From assembly GCF_905171775.1 (NCBI RefSeq), contig NC_053497.1, forward strand, positions 103,250,157 to 103,314,156: a stretch of 64,000 nt of DNA, in the 5' to 3' direction. Under the pieces are notes generated by a model, which was given only the letters and a program-made list of their open reading frames with translations, did not search any database and had not been told where the DNA came from. The position numbers and the translations under genes are program-made. Position 1 is the first letter of the stretch, and each line of letters begins with the position of its first letter. Positions 21,194 to 32,114 of this stretch are shown here, in pieces. The DNA comes from Rana temporaria (Eukaryota > Chordata > Amphibia > Anura > Ranidae).

Positions 21194-21197
21194 TTAA

Positions 21198-22700
21198 AAT
21201 GTTCCCGCGCATGCTCAGTGTTTACGCTCAGTAGCGCCGTAAACTTTCAGGTTGCCATCACGGGCAGTGTCTCTCGAGATTTCGATGGGCAGCGTTCCGC
21301 ACTGACTCTTGGGAAGCATGACACTTCGCTCCCAGGAGACAGTGCGGCACTGGGGAAAGCTGTATACACGCCTACTCCCACGGGAGTGATACACAGGAAG
21401 TAACACTTTAAACAGAACAGCTCGCTCGGAGCCCATTCAAACTACAAGTACATCTGCTGCGGTGACAGGCGGTATTTGTAGCTTTTCCATTCACAGGAGT
21501 CTGTGAATGAATGACAGAGATGTGTGGGTGAAGCCCCGTAGAGCCGTGCTGTTTAAAAAAAGTGACAGTGGGTGCAGAGGGAGGATCCCCCCCATCCACT
21601 GGCACAGAGAGGGGAGCGCTGGCAGCGGTAAGTGGGTGCAATGAGCATGTTACACCCTAAATATGGGTGTAACATTCTCCTAAAAGTGAACTTATCCTTT
21701 AAACATAGAATCTTCCTGGTTCTATGGGTAACCGCTCTAGGTTATAATGGGATCTCTTATTGTTTGTGCCTGGTTGCCAGCTGCCTTTTCTGTTCTGCTG
21801 AGATATGAGATAAGCATTGGCCACCCTTGTAATAATGTCTGCCTCATGCCCCGAAAGAAGTCCCTTTGTAATGAAACAGGTGGGGTTAGAAGCTGTTTCC
21901 TGCTATCGCGTTTGTTTGCACAGTGCCTAGATATCTATAGGCGGCTGCCTATATTGTACTCAATGTAAGTGCAATACTTTATATTAAACAAACCTTTTGG
22001 GATTTTACACTATCTGGCGTCTTATTTTTTGATCAATCTGATCGCGGGGTAGATTGAGCTTGGTTTAAATTGCCTGCTTATGCCCTGTTTGATCTGAGGA
22101 CACATCTCCAGCTGATGACCCCTGCAAAGATTGTTACATCAAGCCTGTTTGACCCTTCATAAAAAAAATGTCCAGGCTCTCTGGTAAGAGTCTATATTGC
22201 CTTTGGTGACAATGCATGCACAAGGTGGAGTTTGGATTCAACTACTTATCACCGATTTGTGTGTTCTACAGTTGAATTTAATAACTCAATATGAGATTTT
22301 TGTTTAGCGCATCATTTTTCTTTCTACATTTTGATGATTTGTAACTGTTCTGCTGGGATATGAGATGAGCATTGGTCACCCTTGTAATAATGTCTTCCTC
22401 TAGTCAATTTACCATTATGATTGATAGTGAAAGTAAGAGAAAATCCCAATTTTGGGTTGTCCCCAAAAAAGTAATGGAGGGGAAATCTTCCAATGGGGAA
22501 ACATGTTCTGGTGACCTGGGATCCCCAAGGAATTCCCTTAATTTGCAAGGATTTACTCTCACTTCCTGTTTGGCTATGGTACAGGAAGTAAAGGGAAATC
22601 TTTACAATGGGACACCGATGGTAAAAAAAAAATCTGATGGGGTTATAACCCTCCCTTGCTCTATCAAAAATGAAAAAGTTTAGCCTATAGCTCTACTTTT
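21198..22700. other. Dispersed repeats, two related copies
   Basis: A segment near 21778-21842 (GAGATATGAGATAAGCATTGG) recurs near 22348-22398 with small changes, so two related elements lie in tandem. A decayed hammerhead-like motif is at 21848-21886. The 22560-22680 part (CACTTCCTGTTTGGCTATGG) also looks like an interspersed repeat. No coding support. Confidence 0.45.
21848..21886 (+). ncRNA. Hammerhead-like motif, strongly decayed
   Basis: CCCC, a CGAAAGA linker, a weak stem, then GAAAC, AGGT and GGGG pairing with the first CCCC. Recognisable only beside the better copies. Confidence 0.25.
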
Positions 22701-22710
22701 ATTTAACTGC

Positions 22711-23468
22711 TTATATTCCCATCTGAGAGAGGAAACGAAATATGGGACTTTTTGATGAAGAGTGCAGCCACAGAAAATGGCTATAATAATCTCCTTTTCA
22801 TGATTTACAATATTTCCACAATTCATGGGGTCACTCCCATTGTAATGCTCTTTCCTAGTGCTAGTTCCACCCTTTGGTTCTGGTGTTAGCCGCCTCAGGT
22901 TCCGGTGCTGATTGACCTTCGGCCTGCCACTAATATCCAGGTCCATGACCAGACTCCGTTATGACTTGCAAGTATGAGCAATATAATCTATATATTTTTT
23001 CTACAGTTTAACAGTGTCATTACATGACCATTCATTACTATATTATTTACCTTTTAACATTTATAGACATATCTTGTGCATCTGCTCCTGAAGAGTAGCG
23101 CTACAGCTGCGAAATGCGTCAAGCTAAATAGATGCTTTTCCCTGCCAGTTTTTCATCTTCATTACCATTACCATGGTTTACTGGAATTTGCCAATCTACA
23201 ATTTATAATGGAAATACGTTGCAAACTAGTCTGATGTGGTTTTTATGTTATGATTGTGGCTCTAGGCCAACAGGCCATAATTTTGTTATCATGCTATTCT
23301 GTTATGGAATAAATGGTTTTTATTACCCTATTATGATGTCTATGATGGTTATGCATTTTACTATATGACACTACTGATGGCCCTATCACCAGACATTATT
23401 ATAGTTTAATGCTATTTTCTGTGCCTGCACGCTTCATCAAAAAGTCCCAAATTTAGTTTCCTCTCTCA
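22711..23468. repeat. Inverted-repeat-bounded dispersed element
   Basis: The left edge (GAGAGAGGAAACGAAATATG then GGACTTTTTGATGAAG) is complementary to the right edge (23437-23468, TTCATCAAAAAGTCCCAAAT then TTAGTTTCCTCTCTC). A hammerhead-like motif lies inside at 23084-23124. It ends about 120 bp before TTLL11 exon 2. Confidence 0.6.
23084..23124 (+). ncRNA. Hammerhead-ribozyme-like motif, best-preserved core
   Basis: GCT, one C, core CTGAAGA (fits CTGANGA), stem II GTAGC/GCTGC with a 6-nt loop, GAAA, a two-base stem III (A-T, T-G) with a GC loop, GTC ending at 23120, one A, then AGC pairing with the first GCT. Stem I has a C-A mismatch next to the core. All catalytic-core letters needed by the consensus are present. 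Confidence 0.5.
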
Positions 23469-23590
23469 AAGTTACCGGGGATGGAGGTACATCTAGTTGG
23501 CCTCATCAAAAAGTCCCACATTTTCTTATTTTCTTTTTCATATATTCCCATCTGAATGGTTACAATCAGTTTTTTTTTTTTATCTTGTAG

Positions 23591-23690
23591 TTTCCGCTGG
23601 GCCGCCGTTTGCCATGTGATATTTACTGGCATGGGGTATCTTTCCATGACGGCAACAATATCTGCGCTGGACAGGTCAACAAGTTTCCAG
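23591..23690 (+). CDS. TTLL11: TTLL11 exon 2
   Basis: A 100-nt exon between an acceptor (T-rich tract then ATCTTGTAG at 23582-23590) and a donor (GTATGT at 23691). It encodes FPLGRRLPCDIYWHG, then VSFHDGNNICAGQVNKFPG with the last G codon split, phase 1. This is the early TTL-domain segment of TTLL11: the DIYWHG and QVNKFPG words are family hallmarks. It continues exon 1 in phase 0. It is too short to stand out as an open frame. No stop or odd residue is seen. Confidence 0.93.
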
Positions 23691-23920
23691 GTATGTGTTG
23701 CATAGATAATCTTAACATCAAGTAAAATATGTTTTATGTCAGGAACATTTGCTAGACTTACATTTGGAACCTTCTTAATTTTTGACAATAAAGACAGTTC
23801 CTCTTTAAGATCAATGTTAGCCTTCCAGAATTTTCTCCTGTTTAGGGAAAGATGTACACTATGGTGTGCTGAGTCCAGCTATGCTAAAACTGATGCAGAT
23901 TGTGTGACTTTTCTTTGAAG
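23691..23920 (+). other. TTLL11: TTLL11 intron 2 (230 bp)
   Basis: Begins GTATGT and ends TTTCTTTGAAG. It is very short beside intron 1 (10.8 kb) and intron 3 (over 39.9 kb), and carries no recognisable transposon. Confidence 0.9.
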
Positions 23921-24054
23921 GAATGGCTGAAATGGTGCGTAAAATAAACCTGAGCCGGGCTGTGAGAACCATGCAGGAACTCTTCCCTGAGGAGTATGAC
24001 TTCTACCCGCAATCCTGGATCCTTCCCGAAGAATATCCTATGTTCACTGCACAG
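23921..24054 (+). CDS. TTLL11: TTLL11 exon 3
   Basis: A 134-nt exon with acceptor TTCTTTGAAG and donor GTGAGT at 24055. It starts by completing the split Gly codon and encodes GMAEMVRKINLSRAVRTMQ, then ELFPEEYDFYPQSWILPEEY, then PMFTAQ, ending in phase 0. The FPEEYxFYPxSWxLPxE pattern is the strongly conserved N-terminal TTL-domain stretch of polyglutamylating TTLLs and, with MVRKI and LSRAVRTMQ, points to TTLL11. The ATP-binding residues and the C-terminal part of the domain must come from later exons outside the window or not recognised here. Confidence 0.95.
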
Positions 24055-24078
24055 GTGAGTGTTGGGCTTGAGAACATT

Positions 24079-24335
24079 GGGGGTTATTTACTAAAGACAA
24101 ATCCACTTGAAATTGCACTTGGAAGTGCAGTCGCTGTAGATCTGCGGGGGACATGCAAGGAAAATAAAAAAACAGCATTTTAGCTTGCACATGATTGGAT
24201 AATAAAATCAGCAGAGCTTCCCATCATTTCAGATTTACAGCGACTGCACTTCCAAGTGCACTTTCAGTGCAATTTTAAGTACTTGTAGTTTGCACTTGTA
24301 GTGCAAAGTGGATTTGCCTTTCGTAAATAACCCCC
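24079..24335. mobile_element. 257-bp palindromic MITE just after exon 3
   Basis: Ends GGGGGTTATTTACTAAAG and its inverse TTTCGTAAATAACCCCC (last base 24335), with ATT on both sides. Most of the element folds on itself (CAGTCGCTGTAGATCTG against CAGATTTACAGCGACTG; CACTTGGAAGTGCA). It starts 25 bp after the exon 3 donor. Confidence 0.85.
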
Positions 24336-25179
24336 ATTGTCTACTGTCAGTATCGAAAATGTGAATCTCAAGGAGCATGTATTATATCCAACAAAACTGC
24401 AGCAGCTTCTCTGTATATCGCTAATGTTTCCAGATGACGTTCTTGTCATGGGAGAGTGTGAAGCTGTATGGCTGTAAAAGTAATGCTCTCTATAAATAAA
24501 GATATTATAATATATATAAGAAGAAGCATGCCTGAAAAATGGCATCCACATCCACAAATAATACTATACGAAAAGATAAAAAAAGTAAATAACAAAGATT
24601 AGTGGGACTTTGTATGTACCTTGTAGGGCTTAATAAACGAATATAATGAAAAATAGCATATTCAGCTGTAGAGGTAAATATATCCACATATCTGAACATA
24701 AAAACAGGGGGTGGGTGGGGCATAGGGGAATAGATAGAGGGTTGGGGAAGGGGACGAAAACACACAAGGTTACCGTTCCAGGGGGGGGTTCCCCCTGCTA
24801 ATCTAAAAGAGAGCCTGACCCAAGCTCAAGGCCAGCAATATACATTCCAGGGCATTTCCCAGCCCAGCAGCTGCCGGGAACCCGAACAGCCCCACCCCCA
24901 GAGGAAGGGTGCAACAAAGCCTCCATCATACCTCCATCTAGGGGTAAAGCCGCCCAAGCCCCCCCAGCAGCCCCCCCCAGGCAAGGGCGCCACCAAGGCA
25001 CTAAGGTCATCGATCAAGGCTTACTTAGTGCAATTATCAGTGCATAATAGGAACATTAACTTAAAAAAAAGGGGGGGGGGGGCACAAAACAAAAACATAG
25101 AAAAAATTGGTATAAAATCTAGCAAACATGAGATTTGGTAAGGTATGTCGGATCTATTAGCTGAAAGGAGAGAAAAAAA
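24336..25179. other. Intron 3 sequence, mononucleotide runs
   Basis: C- and G-rich patches at 24780-25000 and a G run at 25071-25083. It may include the 3' tail region of the LINE relic that follows on the minus strand. No coding support. Confidence 0.4.
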
Positions 25180-26335
25180 AATGGGTAAGGACGTACAGAG
25201 GACCTCAGTATCGCAAAGGATTATGGTAAATCTGATTCAGGCATGCACATCACCAATAACAGGCACTTTTAGCGAGGGATCCGCTAGCTCCAACAGAGCA
25301 ACTTCCAGGCTAGATGGCACAGGGTTTGGATCAGCAGTATATTTCAGTCAAGGCGCCCAGATAGTAGTGAACCGTTCGCTTATGTCCTTGCACCTCGCTA
25401 CCCACTCCTCCACCTATCTAATTTTCATCCAGCTTCTTGAACCACTCTTCTACAGTAGGGACCTGTGGGTGTTTCCAGTAGATGGGTATGAGCCTTTTGG
25501 CGGCATTCAGAAGGTGTAGTAGCATGCTTTTTTTGTAATGTCTTAGAGGGAGGGCAGGGACGTGCAGGAGGAAGCGAACTGGGGAAAACGGGATATCAAC
25601 CTCAAGGGCTTCCTTTATGTGGTTATGAACTTCTAGTCAGAACGGACTGATTGCAGGACAATCCCATCATATGTGGAGGAGCGTGCTTTTCTGGCCACTT
25701 CCACGCCAGCAACGGTCTGTGACTGAGGGGTATACGTGACGGGGCTGCAGGTACCCGCTACCAGCGTGTCAAAAGCTTAGTTTGTTTCCTGTGTCTTGGA
25801 GTCCATTGAGCCAGTATGTGTGAGTCTAAACATATGGGAGATTTGTTCGGCTGAAAACTCCATCTCTAGGTCACGCTCCCATTCTCGGACAAAGACTGGT
25901 TTGGTGACAGTGGAAGCTGAGCCCAGGAGCTGGTAGAGTTAAGAAATCAAATGAGGGGTAGGCTCCTGCTCGATGAACAACTGTTCATATGGAGTGAGAG
26001 AGTGCAGCCCCCTGATAGAGCTACAATGGGTCGCAGTGAAGTGGTGAAGCTGCTTGTGTTGCCACCTGTCCATTGGGAAGCATCAATATCTATCCCTCAG
26101 GGTCTCTAGGGGAAGCTAATTACCCTGTTCCAGGAACTTGCCACAGCTGTGATTACTGTCAGTGACCCAGGACCCGAAAAAAGCCACCTGTTCTCCAGGA
26201 AAGAACCACAGGAAGCCTCCCAGTGGTGTTAACTGGGATCCAGAGGGAGAAGGAGCATATAAGGCGTTAGTGCGATCCCATGCTCGTAGGGCATGAGTAA
26301 TAAGTGGGGAAGTCGCCCTGATGGATTGGGCCATT
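25180..26335 (-). pseudogene. L1/Tx1-type LINE ORF2 C-terminal relic
   Basis: Broken minus-strand frames give peptide pieces typical of the C-terminal part of an L1-clade ORF2, after the reverse transcriptase: a HAPPHMM-like word followed by a cysteine (the region that reads H-x-L-W-x-C-P in intact elements), then ECRQKAHTHLLETP, and VVQEAG and EEWVARCKDISERF. Stops and frameshifts interrupt it, so it is dead. The reverse-transcriptase core itself is not in the window. Confidence 0.6.
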
Positions 26336-26945
26336 CTAACACATCAATATGCTTTGATCTAAACCAGTGGTCATCAACCCTGTCCTCAGGGCCCACTAAC
26401 AGGCCAGGTTTGCAAGATCACTGAAATACATCACAAGTGATATAATTTGCTGCTCAGTGATTGCAGTATTCTAGTTTGGATCTCCCAAAGGTAATGCATA
26501 AAACCTGGCCTGTTAGTGGGCCCAGGGAATAGGGTTGATGACCACTGATCTAAACCATTCCATTGTAGCTCTGGCTGTATGTTTAGGGTCATTGTCCTGC
26601 TGGATGAAGAACCTCCGCTCCAGTCTCAAATCTTTTGCAGACTCTAACAGGTTTTCTTCTAAGATTGCTTTGTATTTGGCTCCATCTATCTTCCCGTCAA
26701 CTCTGACCAGCTTATCTGTCCCTGCTGAAGAAAAGCATCCCCACAACATGATGCTGCCACCACCATGTTTCACGGTGTTGGTGGTGATGTGAAGTGTTAG
26801 TTTTCCTTCCACTTCACAATTATATGCCACTTTGTGTTTGTCTATCACATAAAATCCTAATAAGATACATTTAAATTTTTTGTTGTCCGATGACAAAATG
26901 TGGAAAATTTCAAGGGGCAGGAATACTTTTTCATGACACTGTCCT
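26336..26945 (-). pseudogene. Tc1-like transposase fragment
   Basis: The minus strand encodes the second half of a Tc1/mariner DDE transposase: VKHGGGSIMLWGCFSSAGT, FIQQDNDPKHTARATMEWF, containing the second catalytic Asp in the DNDPKHTA block. The frame is cut by a 183-bp hAT element after MEWFRS and resumes beyond it. The remnant of the transposon end (CCACATTTTGTC) is near 26895-26930. Non-functional. Confidence 0.85.
26365..26547. mobile_element. 183-bp hAT MITE with perfect 8-bp duplicate
   Basis: Begins CAGTGGTCATCAACCCTG and ends CAGGGTTGATGACCACTG-like inverse (GGGTTGATGACCACTG), flanked on both sides by ATCTAAAC (26357-26364, 26548-26555). It disrupts the Tc1 transposase fragment. 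Confidence 0.93.
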
Positions 26946-27447
26946 CTGTTTATTTAAGAACTCATAATCACACTTGCCCCCCACCAGCTTCTCCACTGTC
27001 GGTTAATGCTGCTCTCAGTGTAGGCGTCATAAAAATAAAATCTCCATTAGCGTAACCGTAATGATAATTATTGAAATAAAATAGTAAAAACATACATAAA
27101 AGCTCCAGGTCATTTATTTGCACTATAGTATCCTATGTCACTCCTGCTGGCTACACCCATGGTGTTTCAGCCTATGGACCATCGGCAGGGGCTGGTAGTG
27201 TGACTATAATCAATATTATGGTTGTTCATTGAGAACTACAAGCCGACAGTCGTAAAGGATGTCGTTTATTCAGACACACAGAGCTGTGTGTGAATGATGC
27301 AGCCATGTGGGCGGAGCCCCGCACGGCCGTGCTGCTTTTAAATAGTGGCAGCTAGTATGGGGAACTTATCCCTGTACTGCTGCCACAGGGAGGGGGGGCA
27401 GCGGGCAGCGGCTGCAGCACTGGGAGCATGTTACATATGTCGCAACT
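26946..27447. other. Mixed intron 3 sequence
   Basis: 26950-27115 is repeat-poor and AT-rich with TAATGATAATTATTG words. 27290-27430 is an interspersed repeat related to 21490-21650 (ATGTGGGCGGAGCCCCGCAC against the GTGGGTGAAGCCCCGTAG type). Confidence 0.4.
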
Positions 27448-27872
27448 GAGTATAAAAGAGAAGAGAGGCGCCTCTAAGTGTAGCAATATGGTTACATTTA
27501 ATGAAGGTACAACATTAAGCAACTCGCATGGTCGATGATTAAAAGAGGCACATCTAAGTATGCAGACATTCGGGGTAAAGCTGTTCGCATAGACCGTCCT
27601 CCGTACCACCATCAACGTCATCCCTCCCACGCTGTGCTCCAAGAGCGGTTAAATTGCTCTACTGCAGGGTAGTCTTTCCGGTCACGATTGCAGACTGACA
27701 GCTGTGAGAGCCGGCGGTGTGGGAGATGTTCTATGTGGACAGCTTTACCCCTGCATACTTAGATGTGCCTCTTTAAATTATTAACCATGTGAGTTGCTAA
27801 ATGTTGTACCTTCATTAAATGTAAGTATCTTGCTAAACATGGAGCAGCCTCTCTTCTCTTTTTTTATACTCT
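27448..27872. mobile_element. 425-bp foldback element
   Basis: The left arm (GAGTATAAAAGAGAAGAGAG at 27448 on) is complementary to the right arm ending TTTTTTTATACTC at 27872. Arms of about 190 bp surround a centre near 27660. No coding capacity. Confidence 0.8.
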
Positions 27873-28125
27873 GTAGCTCCTGCTTGATTTAGCTTCTATT
27901 TGTGGATGGACATTTTATGGTTACACAATCACATTGCTATAATCTTTTTATATGGACTATAAACTGAAGGATTTATGAATAAATGGTTGTGGAACAAATC
28001 ATTTAAGTTTCCATTATTTCTTATGGGGAAATTCACTATGATATACAAGTGCTTTGGATTACAAGCATGTTTCTGGAACGAATCATGCTCGCAATCCAAG
28101 GTTTTACTGTATATATATATATATA

Positions 28126-28850
28126 GGGCCAGATTCTCATACATTCGCGCTGCTTCTGGGCAGCGGAATATATGAGATCTACGTTACACCGCCGCAGGTC
28201 TACAGGTTTACATCCTGATTCTCAGAACACTTACCTGTAAACTTGCGGCGGTGTAGCGTTAGATAGCTCGGCGCAAGCCCGCCCAATTCAAATGGGGCGG
28301 GCACCATTTAAATTAGGCGCGCTCCCGCGCCGAGCGTACTGCGCATGCTCCGTCGGGTAAATTACCCGACGTGCATTGCGCTAAATGACGTCGCCCCGAC
28401 GTCATTTGCCTAGATGTATACGTAAATGGCGTCCAGCGCCATTCACGGACATCTTACGCAAACGACGTAATTTATATTGAATTCGACGCGGGAACGACGG
28501 CCATCGTTAACATTGGTTGCGCCTGCTAATTAGCAGGGGCAACCTTACGCGTCGGGTACGCTACGCAAACGACGTTAATTCGCTGCGTCGACCTCGCGTA
28601 TGTTCGGGAATCGCCGTACTTACCTCATTTGCATAGACGACGGGGAAAAGCGACGATGCGACACCTAGCGGCGGGAAAAAAAAATACATTTAAGATCTGA
28701 CAGCGTAACAGCCTTACGCATGTCAGATCTAATGGGTACCTATGCGCAACTGATTCTGAGAATCAGTCGCATAGATACCCGGGGCCAGATGAGGTGTTAC
28801 GACGGCGCTAATGGTGTTGCGCCCTCGTAACGCCTTTGAGAATCTGGCCC
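28126..28850. mobile_element. PIF/Harbinger-like MITE, copy 3
   Basis: Ends GGGCCAGATTCTC and GAGAATCTGGCCC with the duplicate ATA on both sides. It inserted at an AT microsatellite. A subterminal hairpin (CTGATTCTGAGAATCAG, 28750-28766) also occurs in copy 8. Confidence 0.88.
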
Positions 28851-28877
28851 ATATTTTTTTTGTAACGCACCCATTAA

Positions 28878-29792
28878 CCGCTTAGCGACCAGCGCACGCA
28901 CATATAGGTCTACACAATGGCATGGGCGGGCAAATGGGGTACCTGTACGTTCCTTAAAATTTTCCGCCCAGCGGGCATATGCACGCCGTTGCGGGTTCCA
29001 TGTACTCAATGTTTCTGGGTGGCCCGCGATTGCAGTCGGCAAAGGCAGAACAGGGGAATGCCTTTGTAAACAAGGAATTCCCCTGTTCTGCCTAGTGACA
29101 TGTCACTGATCGAATGCTCCCTGTGATCAGGAACAGTGATCAGTGATGTGTCACTGGTAGCTCCCCCTCCCCAACAGTTAGACTCGCTCCCTTGGACACA
29201 CTTAACCACTTCAGCGCCACCTAGTGGTTAACCCCTTCACTGCCAGTGTCATTTTCACAGTAATCGGTGCATTTTTATAGCACTGTCGCTGTAAAAATTA
29301 CAATGGTCTCAAAAATGTGTCCGATGTCTTAGATAATGTCTTAGATCGCCGTCATTACTAATAAAAAAAAAAAAAAAGAATAATAATAATGCCATAAAAC
29401 TATCCCCTATTTTGTAGACGCTGTAACTTTTGCCCAAACCAATCAATATACGCTTATTGCGATTTTTACCAAAAATGTATAGAAGAATACATATCGACCT
29501 AAACTGAGAATTTTTTTACTTGGGGGTATTTATTATAGCAAAAAGTACAAAATATATATATATATATTTTTTTCAAAATTGTCACTCTATTTTTGTTTAT
29601 AGCACAAAAAATAAAAACCAAAGAGGTTATCAAATACCACCAAAAAAAGCTCTATTTATGGGAAAAAAAGGACATCAATTTTGTTTGGGAGCCATGTCGC
29701 ACGACCACGCATTCGTCAGTTAAAGCGACGCAGTGCCGAATCGCAAAACGTGCTCTGGTCTTTGGCCAGCCAAATGGTCCGGGCTTAAGTGG
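28878..29792. mobile_element. TTAA-flanked element (CCACTT family), copy 3
   Basis: TTAA at 28874-28877 and 29793-29796; ends CCGCTTAGCGACC and GGGCTTAAGTGG. The right half carries CCAATTTTGTTTGGGAGCC-like and ACAATTGTCAGTTAAAGCG-like words shared with 48515, 50462 and 54304. A 30-bp mini-pair TTAACCACTT...AAGTGGTTAA-type sits at 29204-29234. Confidence 0.8.
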
Positions 29793-29838
29793 TTAAACAT
29801 TCACATTGCTGGAGGAAAAAGTAAGTGAATCCTTGAAG

Positions 29839-30489
29839 TTAACAGCTGGTCGAACATCTTTTGGCAGCAGTTACTTCTAGCATGTGCCTTTGGTAGCTCT
29901 GTATTAGACCTGCACAATGTTCAGGGGGAATGTTTGCCCATTCCGCTTTACAAAAATGCATCAGCTCAGACACATTTGTAGGATGTCTGGTGTAAATGAC
30001 TCTCTTGAGGTCATTCCACAGCATCTCTGACTGGGCCACTCCAAAAAGTGCATTTTCTTTTTCTAAATCAAATCTGTGGTGGATTTACTTTGATGCTTGA
30101 GTCATTGTCCTGCTGCATCCTGACATTATCCCATATGATATTTTGGTGAACGTGGGAAGGCCAAATCATGATGTTCCCTCCACCGTACTTCACAGTTGGA
30201 ATGTTACTTTGGAGAACAGTGGCTTCCTTTTTGTGAGGTTCTGCCTTGGACACACTGCTTGTTGAAAGACTTACTTATGGTAGTCATGAACGGAGATGTT
30301 TGCCAGTTTCAGTGATATCTTCAAGCCTATAGCTGCTACTCGTGGGTTCTTCTTTACCTCATTGAGGATTCTGCATTGTACTTTGAGAGTCATCTTGGCT
30401 GGGAGCCCACCTCTAGGAAAAGTAACCACAGTACTAAACTGTCTCCATTTATAGACAATTCGTCTGTCGACTGATAAATGCCTAAACAC
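29839..30489 (-). pseudogene. Tc1-like transposase relic
   Basis: Minus-strand pieces in order: a helix-turn-helix stretch (RGGLPAKMTLKVQCRILNEV), then VKYGGGNIMIW and MQQDND (catalytic-domain words), then MLWNDLKRVIYTRHPTNVSE and QRHMLEVTAAK (C-terminus). Stops and frameshifts separate the pieces. The element cannot encode an active transposase. Confidence 0.82.
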
Positions 30490-30492
30490 TTT

Positions 30493-31212
30493 GGGCCAGA
30501 TTCAGATACAATGGCGTATCTTTTGGCCGGCGTAGCGCATCCCATTTGCACTACGCCGACGTAACATAGTGAGGCAGTATTCACAAAGCACTTGCTCCGT
30601 AAGTTACGTCGGTGTAGCGCAAATGGGCCGGCGTAACCCCACTTAATTCAAAGTAGGCATGTAGTGGGCGGGCTACATTTAAATTAACCGTGACCCCATG
30701 TAAATGAGGGCCGTTCGTACGGCGCATGCGCGTGCATGCTCAGAATCACATTGCAAATACTCCCTATGAAACGACGTCGGCTCAATGCTTTCGACGTGAA
30801 TGTAACCTACGCCCAGCCCCATTCACGTACGCTTACGCAAACGACGTAAAATACGACGGCTGTTCCGTCGTCCATACCTTGCATGGGCTGCGCCATCTTT
30901 TTGGTGGTTTATCTTTTCGCCGGCGTATGTCTTACATAAATGGCGTAGCTTACTGCGACGGGCGTATGTACGTTCGTGAATCGGCGTATCTTGCTCATTT
31001 ACATATTCGACGCGTAAATCCACGTACACGCCCCTAGTGGCCAGATTAAATATGCACATAAGATACAACGGCGTAGGAGACTTACGTTGGTCATATCTTA
31101 GCAACAGTGAGGCGTATCTCATTTTAAGAATGCGCGCAAAGATACGACGGCGCGCATTCGTACATTCGTACTACTCTACTGATATGTCGTCGTAAGTCTT
31201 TCTGAATTTGGC
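30493..31212. mobile_element. PIF/Harbinger-like MITE, copy 4
   Basis: Begins GGGCCAGATTCAG and ends CTGAATTTGGC. The interior is CG-rich with ACGTACG words. Inserted in the Tc1 element; flanks TTT and TAT/ATT agree only partly. Confidence 0.82.
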
Positions 31213-31817
31213 TATTTGAGATTGCTTTGCATACCTTTTGCACCTTATGTAGATCAACTACTCTTCATTGTATGTTTTCAAAGAGCTCCTTTTTGTGTGT
31301 GTGTTCACATCAGCTGATGCTGCTTTTTATCTATCAAAGTAGCTTTAAACCCCACCGTCAGACTCTTGTCATTGTGTTCCTGTTCAAGCTCCTGTACATT
31401 GGACCATTTATCTTCTGTACCAATCTCACCAGCCCCTTGGAAATGTTTTGTGGTTTGGAATATTGCTGCATTTTTTCTATTATTATTTGTTTTGTGCACA
31501 ATCCACTTCATTTTTTGTCTGTTTTCTCTGCTATTCTGCTTCTTCTTTTTTTTCTTTTTTCTTTTTTCGTTGCCCCCAATTGTCAGGTCTTATGTCTGGT
31601 GTTTTTAATATTATGTATGTTAAAACTTCTAATTCTTTCGATAAGATTAGATGGAACATTATACCCCACCTCCTTTCATTAATTGGACTCCAGATGTGCA
31701 AACTATTGACAATTGGCTTTCATTGAAGTATTTAATGGTTTACCTTTTCCTTCAGCACTGTGAATTAATGGGTGTGTTTAATAACGAACAAAGACACAAC
31801 TAATTTCTTGTGTCTTT

Positions 31818-32093
31818 GGGCCCTTTCACACGGGCGGACGAACGGTCCGTTTTTTACAAGTCCGTTTACATTCTTCCGTCTGGCGGAACGGATCGGATGA
31901 ATACGGACACACGGTCCGTATTCATCCGATTCCCCATAGGGGAGAGCGGAGGAAAGACAGGGCGGTCTCTGCACAGTGTGCGGGGACCGCCCTGTCCGCC
32001 GACAGCTCAGCGGGGATTTACGGATGATCCCCGCTGAGCAGACGGACACACACAGGGCGGATCAATACGGATCCGCTCCGTGTGAAAGAGCCC
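31818..32093. mobile_element. 276-bp MITE with GGGCCCTTTCACAC ends
   Basis: Left end GGGCCCTTTCACACGGGCGG, right end CCGTGTGAAAGAGCCC. The inside has several self-complementary blocks (GAATACGGACACACGG, CGGTCCGTATTCATCCG). Inserted in the Tc1 element. Confidence 0.82.
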
Positions 32094-32114
32094 TTAATCT
32101 GCTTAAGCACATTT

